Assembly: GCF_000485595.1 (NCBI RefSeq)
Contig: NW_014577089.1
Coordinates: 397,491 to 438,674, forward strand
Length of the DNA: 41,184 bases
From: Priapulus caudatus
Taxonomy: Eukaryota; Priapulida; Priapulimorpha; Priapulimorphida; Priapulidae
Reading direction: 5' to 3'
In this document: positions 7,801 through 18,900 of the stretch, in pieces
How the letters are laid out: each line of letters opens with the position of its first letter
Numbering within the stretch: position 1 is the stretch's first letter
The notes under the pieces: model-generated
What the model was told of the DNA's origin: nothing
What the model saw: only the letters and a program-made list of their open reading frames with translations
The model's database searches: none
Position numbers and translations under genes: made by a program

Positions 7801-10758
7801 TGTTTGCCTACGGTCACGATAACTCAAGAAACTGTTTGACCCACATGTTTCAAATTGAATACAGTGTTACTCCTATGGAGAGATTTAACTTCCTATTTTG
7901 GAGTACGCCAGTCGACCTACCTTCGCGACCACGCCCACCTTTTGGCAAAATGAAAAATGCGCATCTAAATTCATTCGATTTTGTTAAATTTTGGTATGTG
8001 AAAGTGTAGGTAGCCTCTAAACAGTTGTTACTCCTATGGGAGAGATGACATACGTCCTATTACGTTTATTTCGTCTAACTGGTCAACAACTCTACCAATC
8101 ATACCTATATACGCTGTAATATTGTGTTTTAGATCTTCGTTACAGTATTTGACTGGATATTTTATGTTTTAGCTCATCTGACATAGTCAGATGCAGCTTG
8201 TAGAATCGCTTGATCGTCCGTCGTCCGTGCCGTCCGTCCGTCCGTCTCGTGCGCAACAGTTGGGCACAAATCTTAACGTCGACGTACCGTCACGATATTC
8301 GGGCACATCGGGGGGATCGTCAAAACGAGTTGGGATTCGAAGCTCTGGGGGTCAAAGGTCAAAGGTCAAGAGGTGTAAAAGAAGGGGAACATTCGCACTC
8401 CTTAACTTAGGTATAGGAAGGAAATGCATAATTGCGGCAGCAAATCTAAACGGCTCGACCAGGCTCGTGATAGTCGGTGTATGGCATCATGGTAGGAAAG
8501 CCATCACTGTGCCGAAATTGGAGGTCCCAGGTCAAAGGTCAGTGGGCCAGGGCCGATTTTAGACATTTTCTGAGGACATGCGTCTGACGGAGCGATTGAA
8601 AAACTTTTTGTTTCAGCGGTGACCTAGCATTTTATGGCTTTATTGAAGGGACGCATGGAAATGTCCCTTCTGCTGACATGCGAAGAGTAAGTGTCGATAA
8701 CCTTTTGACCCTCAAGAGGAGGGTTAAACATGGATTTGTTCACTGTCAACAAAGGACTGAACTGCTTTGCTATTATTAGAGCCCATACTGTGTCAATGTG
8801 AGGCTACAAGTTGCACAGTTAATTGCAAAGGCAAATGTTTGTTGAACAAGGTTTACGCTCCTTAAATCATATGATTTCTAAAGCAGTGTGTCTATAGCAC
8901 CTGCCATTAGGCCTGCAGGCTGATCAGTGAATGCTCACAAGGCAAAACACAGGCAGCCCATGCTGCACGCTTCTTATCATAATTGTTGCGCTGCCAACCT
9001 GCAATGCACTGTTCACTCACAGCTGAGAACTGCCTGAATATACTTACTGGATTTTAGCCTGTACCTACTGTACGATTTGAGGGAACGATGCCATCTTTGA
9101 TTATTGATTACACTTGCACGCGCCATCGTGGGCAACTATAGGCCTAGTTAAATTAGATTTATTCTCATGTAACTTTGTAAACGAATAATAATAACTAGTA
9201 CCATATTTAATATATAATATTTACTTTTCATCTTGAATCTTAACATATATCATGTAGCTATGGCCGTGCGTATCATTTTACCAGTGTGGCGAACATAAGC
9301 TGTTACCATAGAAATATTAGAGACACTATATATTATGATTTCTATGACTGTTACACTCAGGGCATAGGAAGAAAGCATTAATTAAGGGGCAGTAAAAGGC
9401 ATCATCGCTGGTTTTAATTTTTTTAATATAATTAAGAGAGAGAGAGAAAGTAAGATAAAGGAGAAGGAGAGTATGTAAATTGAGACCGGGTACAGGAGAA
9501 CGGTGATACGGTGGTGTATGCGAGCGGAAGCGGGCGTACATATTAGGTCGTTGCGCAGATGTTGTGCAAGGGATGGGAGGTGGGAGGCGCGGGAGCGAGG
9601 TCGAAGGTAGGGGTGAGGAGACTGGAGGTAAGGGGGGAAGTGAGAGGCAAGAGGAGTGAAGTGACGAGCAGGGGGAGGGAGGTGGGACGCACGTGGGGAG
9701 TGGAGGGGGAGAGAAAGGACTCCTGCCCCCTCTAATTAAACTTGAGATCCATGCTCCAATATGTTGAACTCTTTTATAGATAGTAAAAATAGATAGCTGT
9801 GAATCTATTGACACAAATTCGAAGTGAAAGGGCAAGTATCATTTAATAAAATAAACCAAAATCGCATGGAGGGGAGATAGTGAGGCGTGTCCTAACAATG
9901 AGTGTACGGCAATGCGTATCGCTGCATATCTGCGCCTAACAACTCTACAATCATACCTATATACGTGTAATATTGTGTTTTAGATTCTTCGTTACAGTAA
10001 TTTGACTGGAATATTTTATTGTTTTTATTTGTGCGATATTCAAAAACCAAAATGGCCATCATTTAGACGTAGCACCATCTCTCGTCAAGATTCCAACATT
10101 TATTTTCGCATCAAAACATGCATATATCATTATCAAGAGTATATAATGGGAGTTCTCCCATATATACTCTTGCTTTATATATCCCCCCTTCCTCTTCTAT
10201 CACACCCAAGGTGAGCTACAGTGTCATTGACACCTTCATTTTATTGAAGTTGTGTACAAAAAAGTGACTTATACACGAGTAAATACGGTAATTTTGAGTC
10301 TTTGGTCGACAAGTTACTCGCTCTGTTATCGTCCTGCACCTTGGGCAGAATCTGACCTTACTTGATTGCTTTTTCATTTCTCATTTACAGGAAACACGAC
10401 AAATCCAGCTGGCGTCAAGAGCGAGCACTCAACAATGAAACATTTGGGGTGGGCAGCACCAACGCGTATAACCGGCGTGGGTACTACCGGGGCCGCGGCG
10501 GCTACGGTGGTGGATACAGGCGCGGTGGCTACGGTTACCGCAACGATGGTTACCGCGGCGGCAATCGTGGCAGAGGATATGGAAGAGGTAGGGTTTTGAA
10601 ATATTCTTTTGTTTCTACAGTAGCTGAGAAATTTCTGTGTATACGCATGCAGTGATCTAATGTTTCGACTAGTAGATTGTAATGTGTTCCTGTTCATTGT
10701 CCCAGGTCGGGGTGCTCCACGTAACGATCTTCGACAGGCACAAGCGACTCAGGATTAA
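4857..10758 (+). CDS. LSM14: LSM14 / RAP55 (Scd6/Tral family) mRNP protein, C-terminal 365 residues, seven exons
   Basis: LSM14 proteins bind decapping and translational-repression factors (DDX6, EDC4) in cytoplasmic P-bodies. Visible exons are 4,857-5,043, 5,377-5,438, 5,607-5,853, 6,297-6,464, 6,875-7,058, 10,391-10,587 and 10,706-10,758 (stop TAA). All introns are GT-AG and the phases (1,0,1,1,2,1) join without a frameshift. Exon 1 is Ser/Gly/Pro-rich (TSSFGPFGGLPYQYPGP). Exon 3 has a polyQ run of nine. Exon 4 carries RGG repeats and the FDF domain (KFEGEFDFEAENAKFHKEEL). Exon 5 has the FFD box (FYDKTKSFFDTIS). Exon 6 has the TFG box (ERALNNETFG) followed by an RGG-rich tail. The domain order FDF-FFD-TFG-RGG is diagnostic. 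The N-terminal LSm domain (about 80 residues) is not visible and should lie on exons left of the window, since 1-4,850 is repetitive. LSM14A versus LSM14B cannot be separated. Confidence 0.95.
6483..6671. repeat. GCCCCCGAAA-type element in LSM14 intron
   Basis: The most complete copy of a dispersed element. It starts GGGAAAAATACACGGGGGC, contains at least four AGCCCCCGAAA-like words and ends AAATTATATTTTTTTCCTTGG. It starts 18 bp inside the intron between the FDF and FFD exons and does not disturb either splice site. Related copies are at about 1,700-1,810 and 3,375-3,500. Coding capacity is nil. Confidence 0.7.
7425..7453. repeat. AGCTC...GAGCT hairpin of a (CGTCC)-linked repeat family
   Basis: AGCTCGCCTTGAC, a 3-base loop, then GTCAAGATGAGCT, followed by ATTGCCATC and CGTCCGACCGTCCGTC. 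The same layout of hairpin then CGTCC microsatellite is at 8,171, 12,944 (truncated) and 32,634. Confidence 0.6.
7488..8060. repeat. Tandem repeat, period ~310 bp, about 2.1 units
   Basis: Unit 1 (from 7,488) and unit 2 (from about 7,798) share CTACGGTCA, CGATAACTCAAGAA, GTTTGACCCACATGTTTC, GTTACTCCTATGG, TCCTATTTTGGAG, CGCCAGTCGACCTAC and TTTTGGCAAAA. A third partial unit begins near 8,022 with GTTGTTACTCCTATGGGAG. A long ORF across unit 2 is not conserved in unit 1, so it is not a gene. Confidence 0.7.
8171..8335. repeat. Hairpin + CGTCC repeat element, fullest copy
   Basis: It starts with the hairpin AGCTCATCTGAC / GTCAGATGCAGCT. CTTGTAGAATCGCTTGATCG, a CCGTCCGTCCGT tract, GTTGGGCACAAATCTTAAC, GTCACGATATTCGGG and CAAAACGAGTTGGGAT follow. 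The order and words match 32,634-32,795 closely; 12,944-12,982 is a 5' fragment. It is a short interspersed, non-coding family. Confidence 0.75.
8336..9434. other. Intronic sequence without recognisable gene
   Basis: Contains a short perfect hairpin GAAGGGAC / GTCCCTTC at 8,645-8,670 and repeated CAAAGGTCA words (8,350-8,540). Nothing else could be assigned. Confidence 0.5.
9435..9722. repeat. Polypurine tract (GA/GGGA-rich)
   Basis: About 290 bp that is overwhelmingly A/G on the plus strand, from GAGAGAGAGAGAAAG to GGGGGAGAGAAAGGACT, with few pyrimidines. The minus-strand ORF over it is Pro/Ser/Leu-rich only because of this bias. Such tracts can adopt triplex structure (general knowledge). 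Its length inside an LSM14 intron is unusual, but no function is claimed. Confidence 0.7.
10133..10170. repeat. Hairpin near the right end of the TIR element
   Basis: CAAGAGTATATAATGGGA and TCCCATATATACTCTTG form an inverted repeat with a short loop. It lies about 100 bp inside the right terminus of the 2.98-kb element and may be part of it. Confidence 0.55.
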
Positions 10759-10862
10759 TAGGACCAGTGTTGCCATAAATGGATCAATATATCATTAAAT
10801 GGTAAGTGTTATTAATGTAAATTAAATTAATTTGTTAATTAAATGTATTTTGATTTTTTCCA

Positions 10863-10868
10863 AATAAA
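10863..10868 (+). terminator. Candidate LSM14 polyadenylation signal
   Basis: AATAAA 105 bp after the LSM14 stop codon, followed by T/G-rich sequence (CTCTTTTTTT at about 10,898). Further AATAAA hexamers at 11,943 and about 12,466 could give longer 3' UTRs. Confidence 0.5.
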
Positions 10869-10869
10869 G

Positions 10870-13736
10870 CAGCTGTAGCTAGTTGCCTTCGGTATTCTGC
10901 TCTTTTTTTACACGGTAATATTCACACGGTCCTTTGGTTCACATAAGCGAATGTTGGATCTATTGCAGGAAAATCTTTAAAGATTTTGAGACTGCCAGCC
11001 TTTGTGCACGAGTGATTCACCACACTTGGCGAACCAGAAGTTAATCGGCAAGCTACAGCTAATGCATCCCTGTGCTGCTAGAATTAATGGGAGCATACCA
11101 AATCGGTTCTTCGGTTTGTATTTATTATTAATGTAGCGTGCCTGTCCTGTGGGTAGCTACCCAGGTTTCCTGCACACAGTTTTGTTTAAGTGATTGAAGG
11201 CGACACGTTGGTCGTGGCTGTGCCGGCTTGCTCTCTCACCATTGTCGCTCTTTGCTGATCATTTGGTGGCGTTTGTGTTTGTACAGAGAGAATTACTTTT
11301 GCCAGTTAAATATTGCATATTTTTGGTGAGATTTGGCATGACTGTAGACAAGAGCATGTCTTCACAATCTTGGACGGCAATCGTCGTCATATGTACAGAA
11401 GTGGAGTGGGTTGTATTACAAGAAGCTCCCGGTTATGTTGGTGCGAGGTTGTAATTTGAAGTTAGGATGGTTGCCTGAAGAAGGTTTAGTAAGAGCGGCT
11501 ATCCTGATTGTGTAAATTATTAAGATTTTTTGGAGGATGACTGAGTACGAGTGTTGCTTCATTGCGAAATTGTGCAAGAAGTTTGCATTACTAACAGCTT
11601 TCATTTGAAATATGAAGCCAAAAAGGACGTGAAGACATATGTTCATATGTGCGACTGGAATCCGGAATCTATACGAGTTGTGATTTTCCGAATCCAAGTA
11701 GACTTGTGTTGTTTTAGCAACAGCAGCAGCGTGGAATTTGCCACGTAATTGATTGAATAGTCTGTTGTCGAGGTTGGTGTATTAACATGCTGTTGCAGGC
11801 TATTGTCAGACCTAGTGAGCCAACCCCTGATTCCTTTGTGTAATGTTAATTATATTGGGTAATGGCAAAGAATATTGTAATTTCCATGCGTGAACGGACA
11901 TGGCCTTGCTTTTGTTAGCTAGAAATCATGCTTGCGACTGACAATAAAAAGTAAAAAATGTGTTGTTTGGTCTAACGTCTATAGCATAGAAATTATTCTT
12001 TGTATTGTTCATAGACATTCGAGTTTCTCTATGGATATATCACACATTGCTAACTCCTGGCAGTGCAAGTTGTATCATCTTCTTGATTGATTGGCAGGAG
12101 TTGTAAGGAGTATTATTCTAACCGCAGAATCTCATGCAGTTAGTTAAGTTGGTGTTGATACCAGCTCAGATTAGCTACCTTTTGCGCAGTACAAATGAAA
12201 AAATGATAGTCATTGATGTTATGATTGCCTATTTACCACTGAGTTAATGAACCATTCTGGTTATTTCACATGCCATGACATCGCATTTGGAAGCGATGAT
12301 GCCTTTTGAGTTTTATCTGTTAACAGTTTCATTTAGATTTCATTGTTTAATTACCTTCAGGACAACAGCTAAGCATGTTAATTGTGCATAGGGTTTAAAG
12401 TAGTCCTTAAATGGGATTACTTCTGCAACCCATCCCATGTACAGATATTACCAAAAACAACAAAAATAAACTGATCTTTTTCCCCAGCAAAAATTGTTGT
12501 CTTTCATTGGGTTATTTCTGCTATTGTAACTCGTAAAGAACGTGCAGTGTTGAATGAAACTGAACTGAATACAGAACAGTAAACAGTGCAAAGACAGCAC
12601 GGTTCAGGAGACTTCTAGCTGTACACACCATCCTCTGACCCACAGACTTCTGCAGCACTGCACATAACTTAGATAGGTGACAATGATTGGTACTTCAGTT
12701 GTGTGGAGGAAATTCCATCAAATCTAATTAAAACAAGTTAAATACAACTCAGTAAATAACTAAATTAAATGATAGTAAGGAGGACAGTGGTGCTATATAA
12801 TTCATATTAGTGAAACATCGACGGTATGACAGTTTCAATACTGCTGAAGCAACGTTTACAACCAATTGCCAAAATCGATTCTTTATAATTGCCGTTTCGA
12901 GAACCTATATATCTGGCCTATATGCTCTGCATATACCATTTTTAGCTCATCTGACATAGTCAGATGCAGCTTGTAGAATCGCTCACCACTGACAAATCTA
13001 TATACTTTGCATAGTGAACTTCCAAGCTGTTGTCACTTTTTTACACATACATAATGGAAAAGCCATACCATGAATGCATAATAATAATTGTAGGCGTCTC
13101 CAATGCTCTGTATTATTAATTTAGGCTCTTGTAATTTTATTATATACCTATATGATGACCCTCACCAAGCCAAAGACCAACAATATCACGTGTGGTTAAC
13201 GGTTTCCGACCTGAACCCCCTAAACATCTTATGTCGTCCCATCTTCTTTAGTCAAAAAAATAAATAACAAGATCCATAAGAGAAATAATAGTGAATTCGG
13301 ACACAGTTCGTGCGGTGCAAAGGCAGCAACGCGGCAGGGGCCTCGAAGTCGTCGGACATGGTTCGTAAAAATAAAATTATTTTCAAGAAATCAAAATGTT
13401 TTACCTACCTAACCCTACGCCTATTTTTTTTTTCGGCATTAACGGTAACATGCACACATACATTTCTGTTTTGCCTAACGTATACATAGAGACAACTCGC
13501 AAAACTGCAGGAGTATACAGATGTATACGTTGATTAATATATTATTATATCCTTATGTTGGATGCCATGACAAAAAAAGAGGAAAAGATTGATATCCTCT
13601 TAACGCATAGTACGGCAGGTTTTATTTTAACCAACCTCGTTTTTTTTTAAACCAGTGGCGCAACCTATCTTTTTCCGCCGTTCATCTAGATTCAATATAT
13701 GCCACAATTAGATCCTCCTCTCCTCAGAACCAACAT
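10870..13736. other. Intergenic region between LSM14 and RPL7
   Basis: No recognisable exon on either strand. Short open frames at 11,194-11,454 and 11,551-11,748 have no family resemblance. Alternative AATAAA sites and the hairpin-repeat fragment at 12,944-12,982 are the only features. Base quality appears good here, in contrast with sequence to the right. Confidence 0.55.
12944..12982. repeat. 5' fragment of the AGCTCATCTGAC hairpin repeat
   Basis: AGCTCATCTGAC, a short loop, GTCAGATGCAGCT, then TGTAGAATCGCT, as at 8,171. It stops before the CGTCC tract. Confidence 0.7.
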
Positions 13737-14549
13737 CTAATCATGTCCCCGCGGTTTGCTCGAAGTCCCCACCTCAAAGAAGTGGTTAGCGCTCTTCTTG
13801 GCGCCACCACACCCAGTTGGTGGTGTTCAGCTTGAATGCGCACAGGAAGTTGCTCACGGCTGCTCTACAGTTGGGACCAACGTAAACGAGCGCTCCGGTG
13901 GCACAACTCTCCCTCAATGCAGATGGAATGGGCCGCAACTTGCCAAAGTAGAGCTTCTCAATCACGCAGCATTGCGATTATTGTACCCGGCATTGTGTTA
14001 ACCTTCTGCAAAGCCTCTTTGTAGACGAGATCGTCGTGACACCTCTTGTAGGTTAGATCAGGCCCCAGCAGACTGTACGGCTCACGCAAGCGCAGCATCT
14101 GCGATGGTAGCCTTGTTCAAGACGCACGAAGAACGCTATTGTTGATCTGAGCGCAGACGCAGCAGCTGCAAGCGTCTTCCTTACACGCGGTGGAAGCGCC
14201 ATGCGCATCCGCGCGAAGTGGTTCCGCGCGATTACGATAAGCAACCTATTGTTGGGGCGCTGGTACATGAAAGTTGGCCTTTAAGGCGCGCTTGCGTGTC
14301 GTCAGACCTGATGAGCATCCTCTCTCTGCGGGTGCGATACTGGCCTTGACGTACTGCTCCAGCGCGCTTTGAAGTACTTGCTCGCCCACTCTCTTTGCCG
14401 TGTTTTCTTTCTCTTCATTCCCTGAAGCTTGTTGTCTGGAGGCGCTTGGGCCTTCAAGCTCGGGCTAACTGCTTCCGCTTCTTAGCGACTCGATCGGGTA
14501 CCCTGCGGTAACTGTCTTCTTGTCTTGTGCTCGTCTCATGGTTTGGTGT
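13737..14549 (-). pseudogene. RPL7: RPL7 (uL30), left-arm copy broken by many indels
   Basis: RPL7 is an RNA-binding protein of the 60S ribosomal subunit. Read on the minus strand and allowing frame changes, successive pieces of the family appear in order: basic N-terminus (KKRKQLARA), MKRKKTRQRERASKYFKA, RPNNRLLIVIAR, PPRVRKTL, QINNSV, VRLEQ, MLRLREPYSL, DLVYKE, ICIE, VSNFLCAFKLN and ANHFFEVG near the C-terminus. The total length (about 810 bp for ~245 residues) fits an uninterrupted coding exon. More than ten frame changes are needed. They include insertions and deletions in codons that a real pseudogene need not change, and neighbouring non-coding sequence is equally disturbed. I therefore favour sequencing error over true decay. 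The intact start of the same gene is at 41,086. Confidence 0.75.
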
Positions 14550-14849
14550 CGAAAAAGTAAATAGCACATATTGTGCGCATAAGGCACACATTGCCACAAG
14601 GTCACCATAACCCAGTATGGTTAAACTTAAGTACAAATGAAACCCCCGACGGCTACACAACGCACAAGATGCACTTTTGGATGACGCAAATCGCGGCGGC
14701 GCATTTATGAAACAAGACACGACAGCACACGACCATGGTTTGATATTGAATAGAAACTGACTGTAAATAAACGGCAAACGAAGGTGTATACGAATGATGA
14801 CACCGTGCGAATAGAACAACAAGTGACACTCCGCCGCCTATCTACAGCT

Positions 14850-15960
14850 TAATCGTCGACCGTAAATACGTACCACAGAAAAAACGCTCAACTTGCAGTT
14901 CCGTTCAAACACAGCACTGCTAATTACCTGACTTTAACAATTAAACCTCATCACAGTCCCAGCTTGCTACTTTAACCACTCATCACGCACCATCCTCTCT
15001 ACACACTCCCTAGCGACGAAAACCAGTTTTCAGTAAAAAACTGTCGTATGAACACCGCCGGGCACCGTTTTTTTTTTTCCGGGCCTGACCTTTCGCACGC
15101 TGCCCTTATAATGGCCGCACCACTAAACCGACAGGATAAAAAAAAAAGAAAAAAAGAAGAGGAAAGGGCAGGGGAAAAACAAAAAAAAAAAGCGGGGGAA
15201 AAACAAAAAAAAGAAAGAAAAAAAAAAACCACACAAAAAAAACAGTGCAGGATACTAAAAAGGAAGATGGGGCGCGCATTCGGCGTGTGGCAATCGAATG
15301 CTGTCTTCTTAAACTGCGATATATAGCGCCGTCCTCGTACCCGATGGTAAGGGTTTATTATTTCAGTATACTTGAATCAACCAGAGGGCTGACAGTGTGT
15401 TAGGGCGAAAATGGGCACTAGAAGAAGTTTTCGTGTTAAAGCAGTTACCTATTAATAGCAGCAAATCTGGACCTTCAGAGCCGAGTTGACTCTATTTAGC
15501 CGAAGACTTTAGCAATGTCTCAATTTCACAACCGATTTGCCGTAGCCAGGGTTTTGAAAGATGTAAGGTTTTTTTTTTTTTTAAAAAAGTCAGTATTATT
15601 TCTTTAGAGTAGTAATACTAATAGTCACGCCGCGCGCGTACTCTTGGGCCAGTATTCCTCATAAGAATGGTACCCGCTATCAAAGGTGACAAAACGCTGT
15701 GTCACTGCACGCGCATTGCACAACGATTTATAGCTCAAAATTAAAGGCTAAAGGTCCCGCTAATATCAGCAATAGTAGGTAAAGTGGGAAAAGTGTTTGT
15801 TCTATGTACTTGCATCTGTCCTAGAACTGAATAAATCAGTGATGGTTATAGACTACGTTACTCAACCGTTAGTACGCGAGCCGGCAACGCAAGCACTACA
15901 CCCACTATAGATAGACTGCGACCAGCTTATACGTGCCACTGCAACACACGTATAGCTATG
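14850..15960 (-). repeat. R segment, left-arm copy: RPL7 5' region
   Basis: Reverse complement of 31,773-32,633 and 40,088-40,914. Clear matches include AGTCTTCGGCTAAATAGAGTC-type sequence near 15,490, ACATTGCTAAAGTC, GAAGATGGG near 15,265, and CACTTTTCC...AACAAACACTTT-type sequence near 15,780-15,810. It lies immediately upstream of the RPL7 coding exon, as it does in the right arm, so it is best read as RPL7 promoter, 5' exon and part of intron 1. Alignment quality falls towards 15,960. Confidence 0.75.
15134..15243. repeat. A-rich insertion unique to the left-arm R copy
   Basis: About 110 bp of A runs with interspersed AGAGG, GGGCAGGGG and GCGGGGG, lying between sequence homologous to the ATCCGC and AAAGGAAGATGGG words of the other R copies. 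Both other copies lack it. It may be a real A-rich insertion or a base-calling artefact. Confidence 0.5.
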
Positions 15961-18900
15961 TGGGATACCCTACGGCCCACAGCAGAGTGTTATCGCTAAT
16001 CCTCCAATGCCCAAGCGAACATAAGTCTCACACCCTCCACACCAGAATCATTTAGCAGGTCGGACACTTCACTAGACGGCTCAATGCAAGACTACGCTCA
16101 CGCACGCACTCGAAACTATGATACAACCACACTATGTCTAGCGCATTGGCACACACTTACGCTTTACAATACGCACTGAACTTGAATCATTTCATCTACG
16201 TGCGTGCACGCTATGAATGTCCGTGTAGCGGCACAAACATACCGAATATAGTCATTGTTAACGCTAATCGGTAAACTAATCTCAGCAGCAGCGCAAGCAC
16301 ACGACGCAGACATCCGCACAAAAAAATGGTCTGTCTTCATTGCACATTTGTCAACCAATGAAATCACTTCCGTTAACTTTATCGGCCGTGTCCAATGTTC
16401 AATATATCTTGGTCGCCATGTGCTAGTGGTCCCGGCTTTAAATTTTATATTATTCCGCGAGTGAATCTGAAACTTAACGCGAGGACAGTGCATTCTCATT
16501 GGCGCGATCGAAATGACATATGGGGCCAAACACATATAGCCGAGAACCTATCACCTATCTTTACTATAGCGGATGATAGTTAGATTGTAGCAATCGGAGA
16601 AAGAGGAAGAAATCGTTGATAACTGACAACAAGCTCGGGTGCACTCCTCTTGGCAGATGTCATTCAAGCACTAGAGATATACAAACAAGAAGGTCCATGA
16701 TTACCGAATGAGAAAATTTTTTTAATGGCCTCGGATATACCTCCCTCCCACCGCCGCCACGTTGCACACCCGGTGATGGTCAGGCAGAGGTAAACACCAC
16801 AGTCGGCGACGCTGGCAATTGCGCACCTATCCAAATCCCCCCCAACAGCATAAATGTTTGTCGTCGCAGAGACAATTTATCTCGAGAGTGAGTACTGACC
16901 ACCACCGAATACAGATGACCCACGGCACAAACCTCTATGGAGATATACCGTCTTTTTGTGCGCAACCTTATCTAAACCAAATATCACCTACGTACACGGC
17001 CCACTCTGCCACGCGTCGGTCAGCAGCAGCCCACAGGCACTTGGAACGTTTTCAATATGGGTATCAAATAAAAAATATTGGTAAAGAAACCACGAATAGA
17101 TTTATTACGCAAAGTCTTTAATGTTTCTCAGTCCTCTTCCGGCCACTGATTATTGCCTATTCAGTAAAGTACATTTCGTGTTTATTGTACCCATATTTCG
17201 TTTTATTGGAAACGTTTCAAGTGCATGTGAGCAGACAAGCAGTAGCGATCGTCTGTCGCGCGTGACGCTGCATTACCGTGCGCGCGAAAGCTTTTTATGT
17301 CTATTCGCCCATTCGTGTGCGTGCGAGCGCGAACAATAGACCGCGTGTTACGATGTGCGACTGACACGCACCTACGTCTTGTAGGTTGCGATTGACTCGT
17401 ACCGCCCTCCGCGGCAATATTATGCATATTGCGTGCTCCCCCTTCCAGCTGGCACCTTGCTGCCCGCGCCATGTGTACGGCACCCGGCCGACATGTGTTT
17501 TATCGTTGGTGATTATACGGGAATGACCGTTAGCCAATCTGTCTTGCGCGCTGAGGACGGCTTCTAACTGGCTGACACTTGCGCAGTGAACCTCTTCACG
17601 GTGGAATGAATTGAACTGTGGACTATATTACGGAGTGAATGAACCAATCTCTCCAAGCTCAACCGCCTTTTTCCAAGCATTCCGAGCTTTGCGCTGCATA
17701 CACACAGCGCATCGGCAACACTGTCTAAACATGCGAATCACAGTGCGAGCACGCAAATACACCTGCGCCGTACGGGGCTACCACGCACAATACACGCTAC
17801 GCGCTTGCCGTATACGAGGCAGCAGCGTATGATGAACACAAACCGAACATCTGAACACTTGTAAAAATATATAGGATCCTAGAGTTAGGGTTAGGGGGTC
17901 TAGTAGATAGGATTGAGGAGGTGGAGAGTTTAGTATTAACGGCGTGATTGACGGTTCAGGGGTGCGAGAATATTTAGAACACAAGCGAGCATCTGATGGC
18001 TTTAGAACCACTTGTGCCATGTTCTTGCGATTCTTGAACTGCATTGCCACGTTGAGGCATGTTGGTGTTCTTATGCGTTAACGATAGGTTAGATAATTTC
18101 GTGAAGGGCATACAGTCTACCAGGTTTGGTTGGGGCATCTTAGAGGTCAGGGATTCTAAAATTTAGGGTTATGACCATTTGGGTCAAGGTTCGTATCGGG
18201 TTGGCAGGTGTTTGTATAGGTACAAGATATCCAATGGGATGGATGTCAGGCTGTGCATATTGTACGCTAGTCACGAGCAGCCTGGTCGGGCTACAATATT
18301 CGTTAGAAGCATCGTGTTTGTACTTTACGTAATCCTGGCTTCATAACAACTAATCATTCATGAAGAAAGGGCTTATTTGAAGTACGCACTGCATAGATTC
18401 TCATAGCAGCGCTTGAGCGTCGAAGCAACTTTGAACTTTAAACATCCCTTTCCATATCGATGTATGGTAAGAGCGTCCACTCTCGGCATAAATTCGCCGG
18501 CTCTCCAGGAATCTAATCATGCGGTCAGCAATCGTTCCCTGTTCTCACCTCGAGGAAGCTCTAAGAAAGACTGCATCGGCGTCTGCGATGATAAAAAGCA
18601 AACGCCCGTATGTGTGTGTGCGCGCTTGCGTGTGCTGTGATATGCTGGAAGCCCGAGCGGGAAAATGTGACTGTTTTCGGTTGACTGGTCCCGGACCGTC
18701 TCCCCAACAGAAACACACAGAGACATACACCAGCACACACGACAGGCACGCTCGAGCGCATCGCATCTGCCACGCAGGCTAAGTGAATTTAGGACTGCGT
18801 GGCGAAATAATCCTCACTTGACACGCACGCAGCTTCGTACAACTCATCGAACTTACATTAATCGCTAGCATGGCCACCGGTTTGCCGCGCCGCAAGCGCG

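Larger units (their letters stand above)
8085..10021. repeat. ~83-bp direct repeats flanking a 1.8-kb segment
   Basis: 8,085-8,169 and 9,939-10,021 share CTCTACCAATCATACCTATA (with indels), GTAATATTGTGTTTTAGAT, CTTCGTTACAGTA and TTTGACTGGA. The segment between begins exactly with the hairpin repeat at 8,171. It holds no recognisable gene. The flanking copies are too long for a normal target-site duplication, so they look like the ends of a larger element, a recombination product or an assembly duplication. Confidence 0.6.
7309..10288. mobile_element. 2.98-kb TIR element with TA target duplication in LSM14 intron
   Basis: The left end starts CCGTATTTACTCGTG and is identical for 23 bp (7,309-7,331) to the inverted right end (10,266-10,288). 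Both ends are flanked by TA (7,307-7,308 and 10,289-10,290). A TA duplication with this end sequence fits the Tc1/mariner-pogo group (family knowledge, not tested). A subterminal direct repeat of CTCGTGTATAAG and GCACCCC lies at 7,319-7,338 and 7,398-7,417. No transposase exon is recognisable. The interior is filled by other repeats, so this is either a non-autonomous element with nested insertions or two separate small elements whose outer ends happen to face each other. It occupies most of the 3,332-bp intron. Confidence 0.7.

Noticed and set aside
9326-9835. 169-codon minus-strand ORF rich in Pro and Ser
   Set aside because: Most of its length is the polypurine tract read backwards, and it lies inside an LSM14 intron among repeats.
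18188-18210. GGTTCGTATCGGG resembling a tRNA T-arm
   Set aside because: No acceptor stem or anticodon arm could be paired around it.
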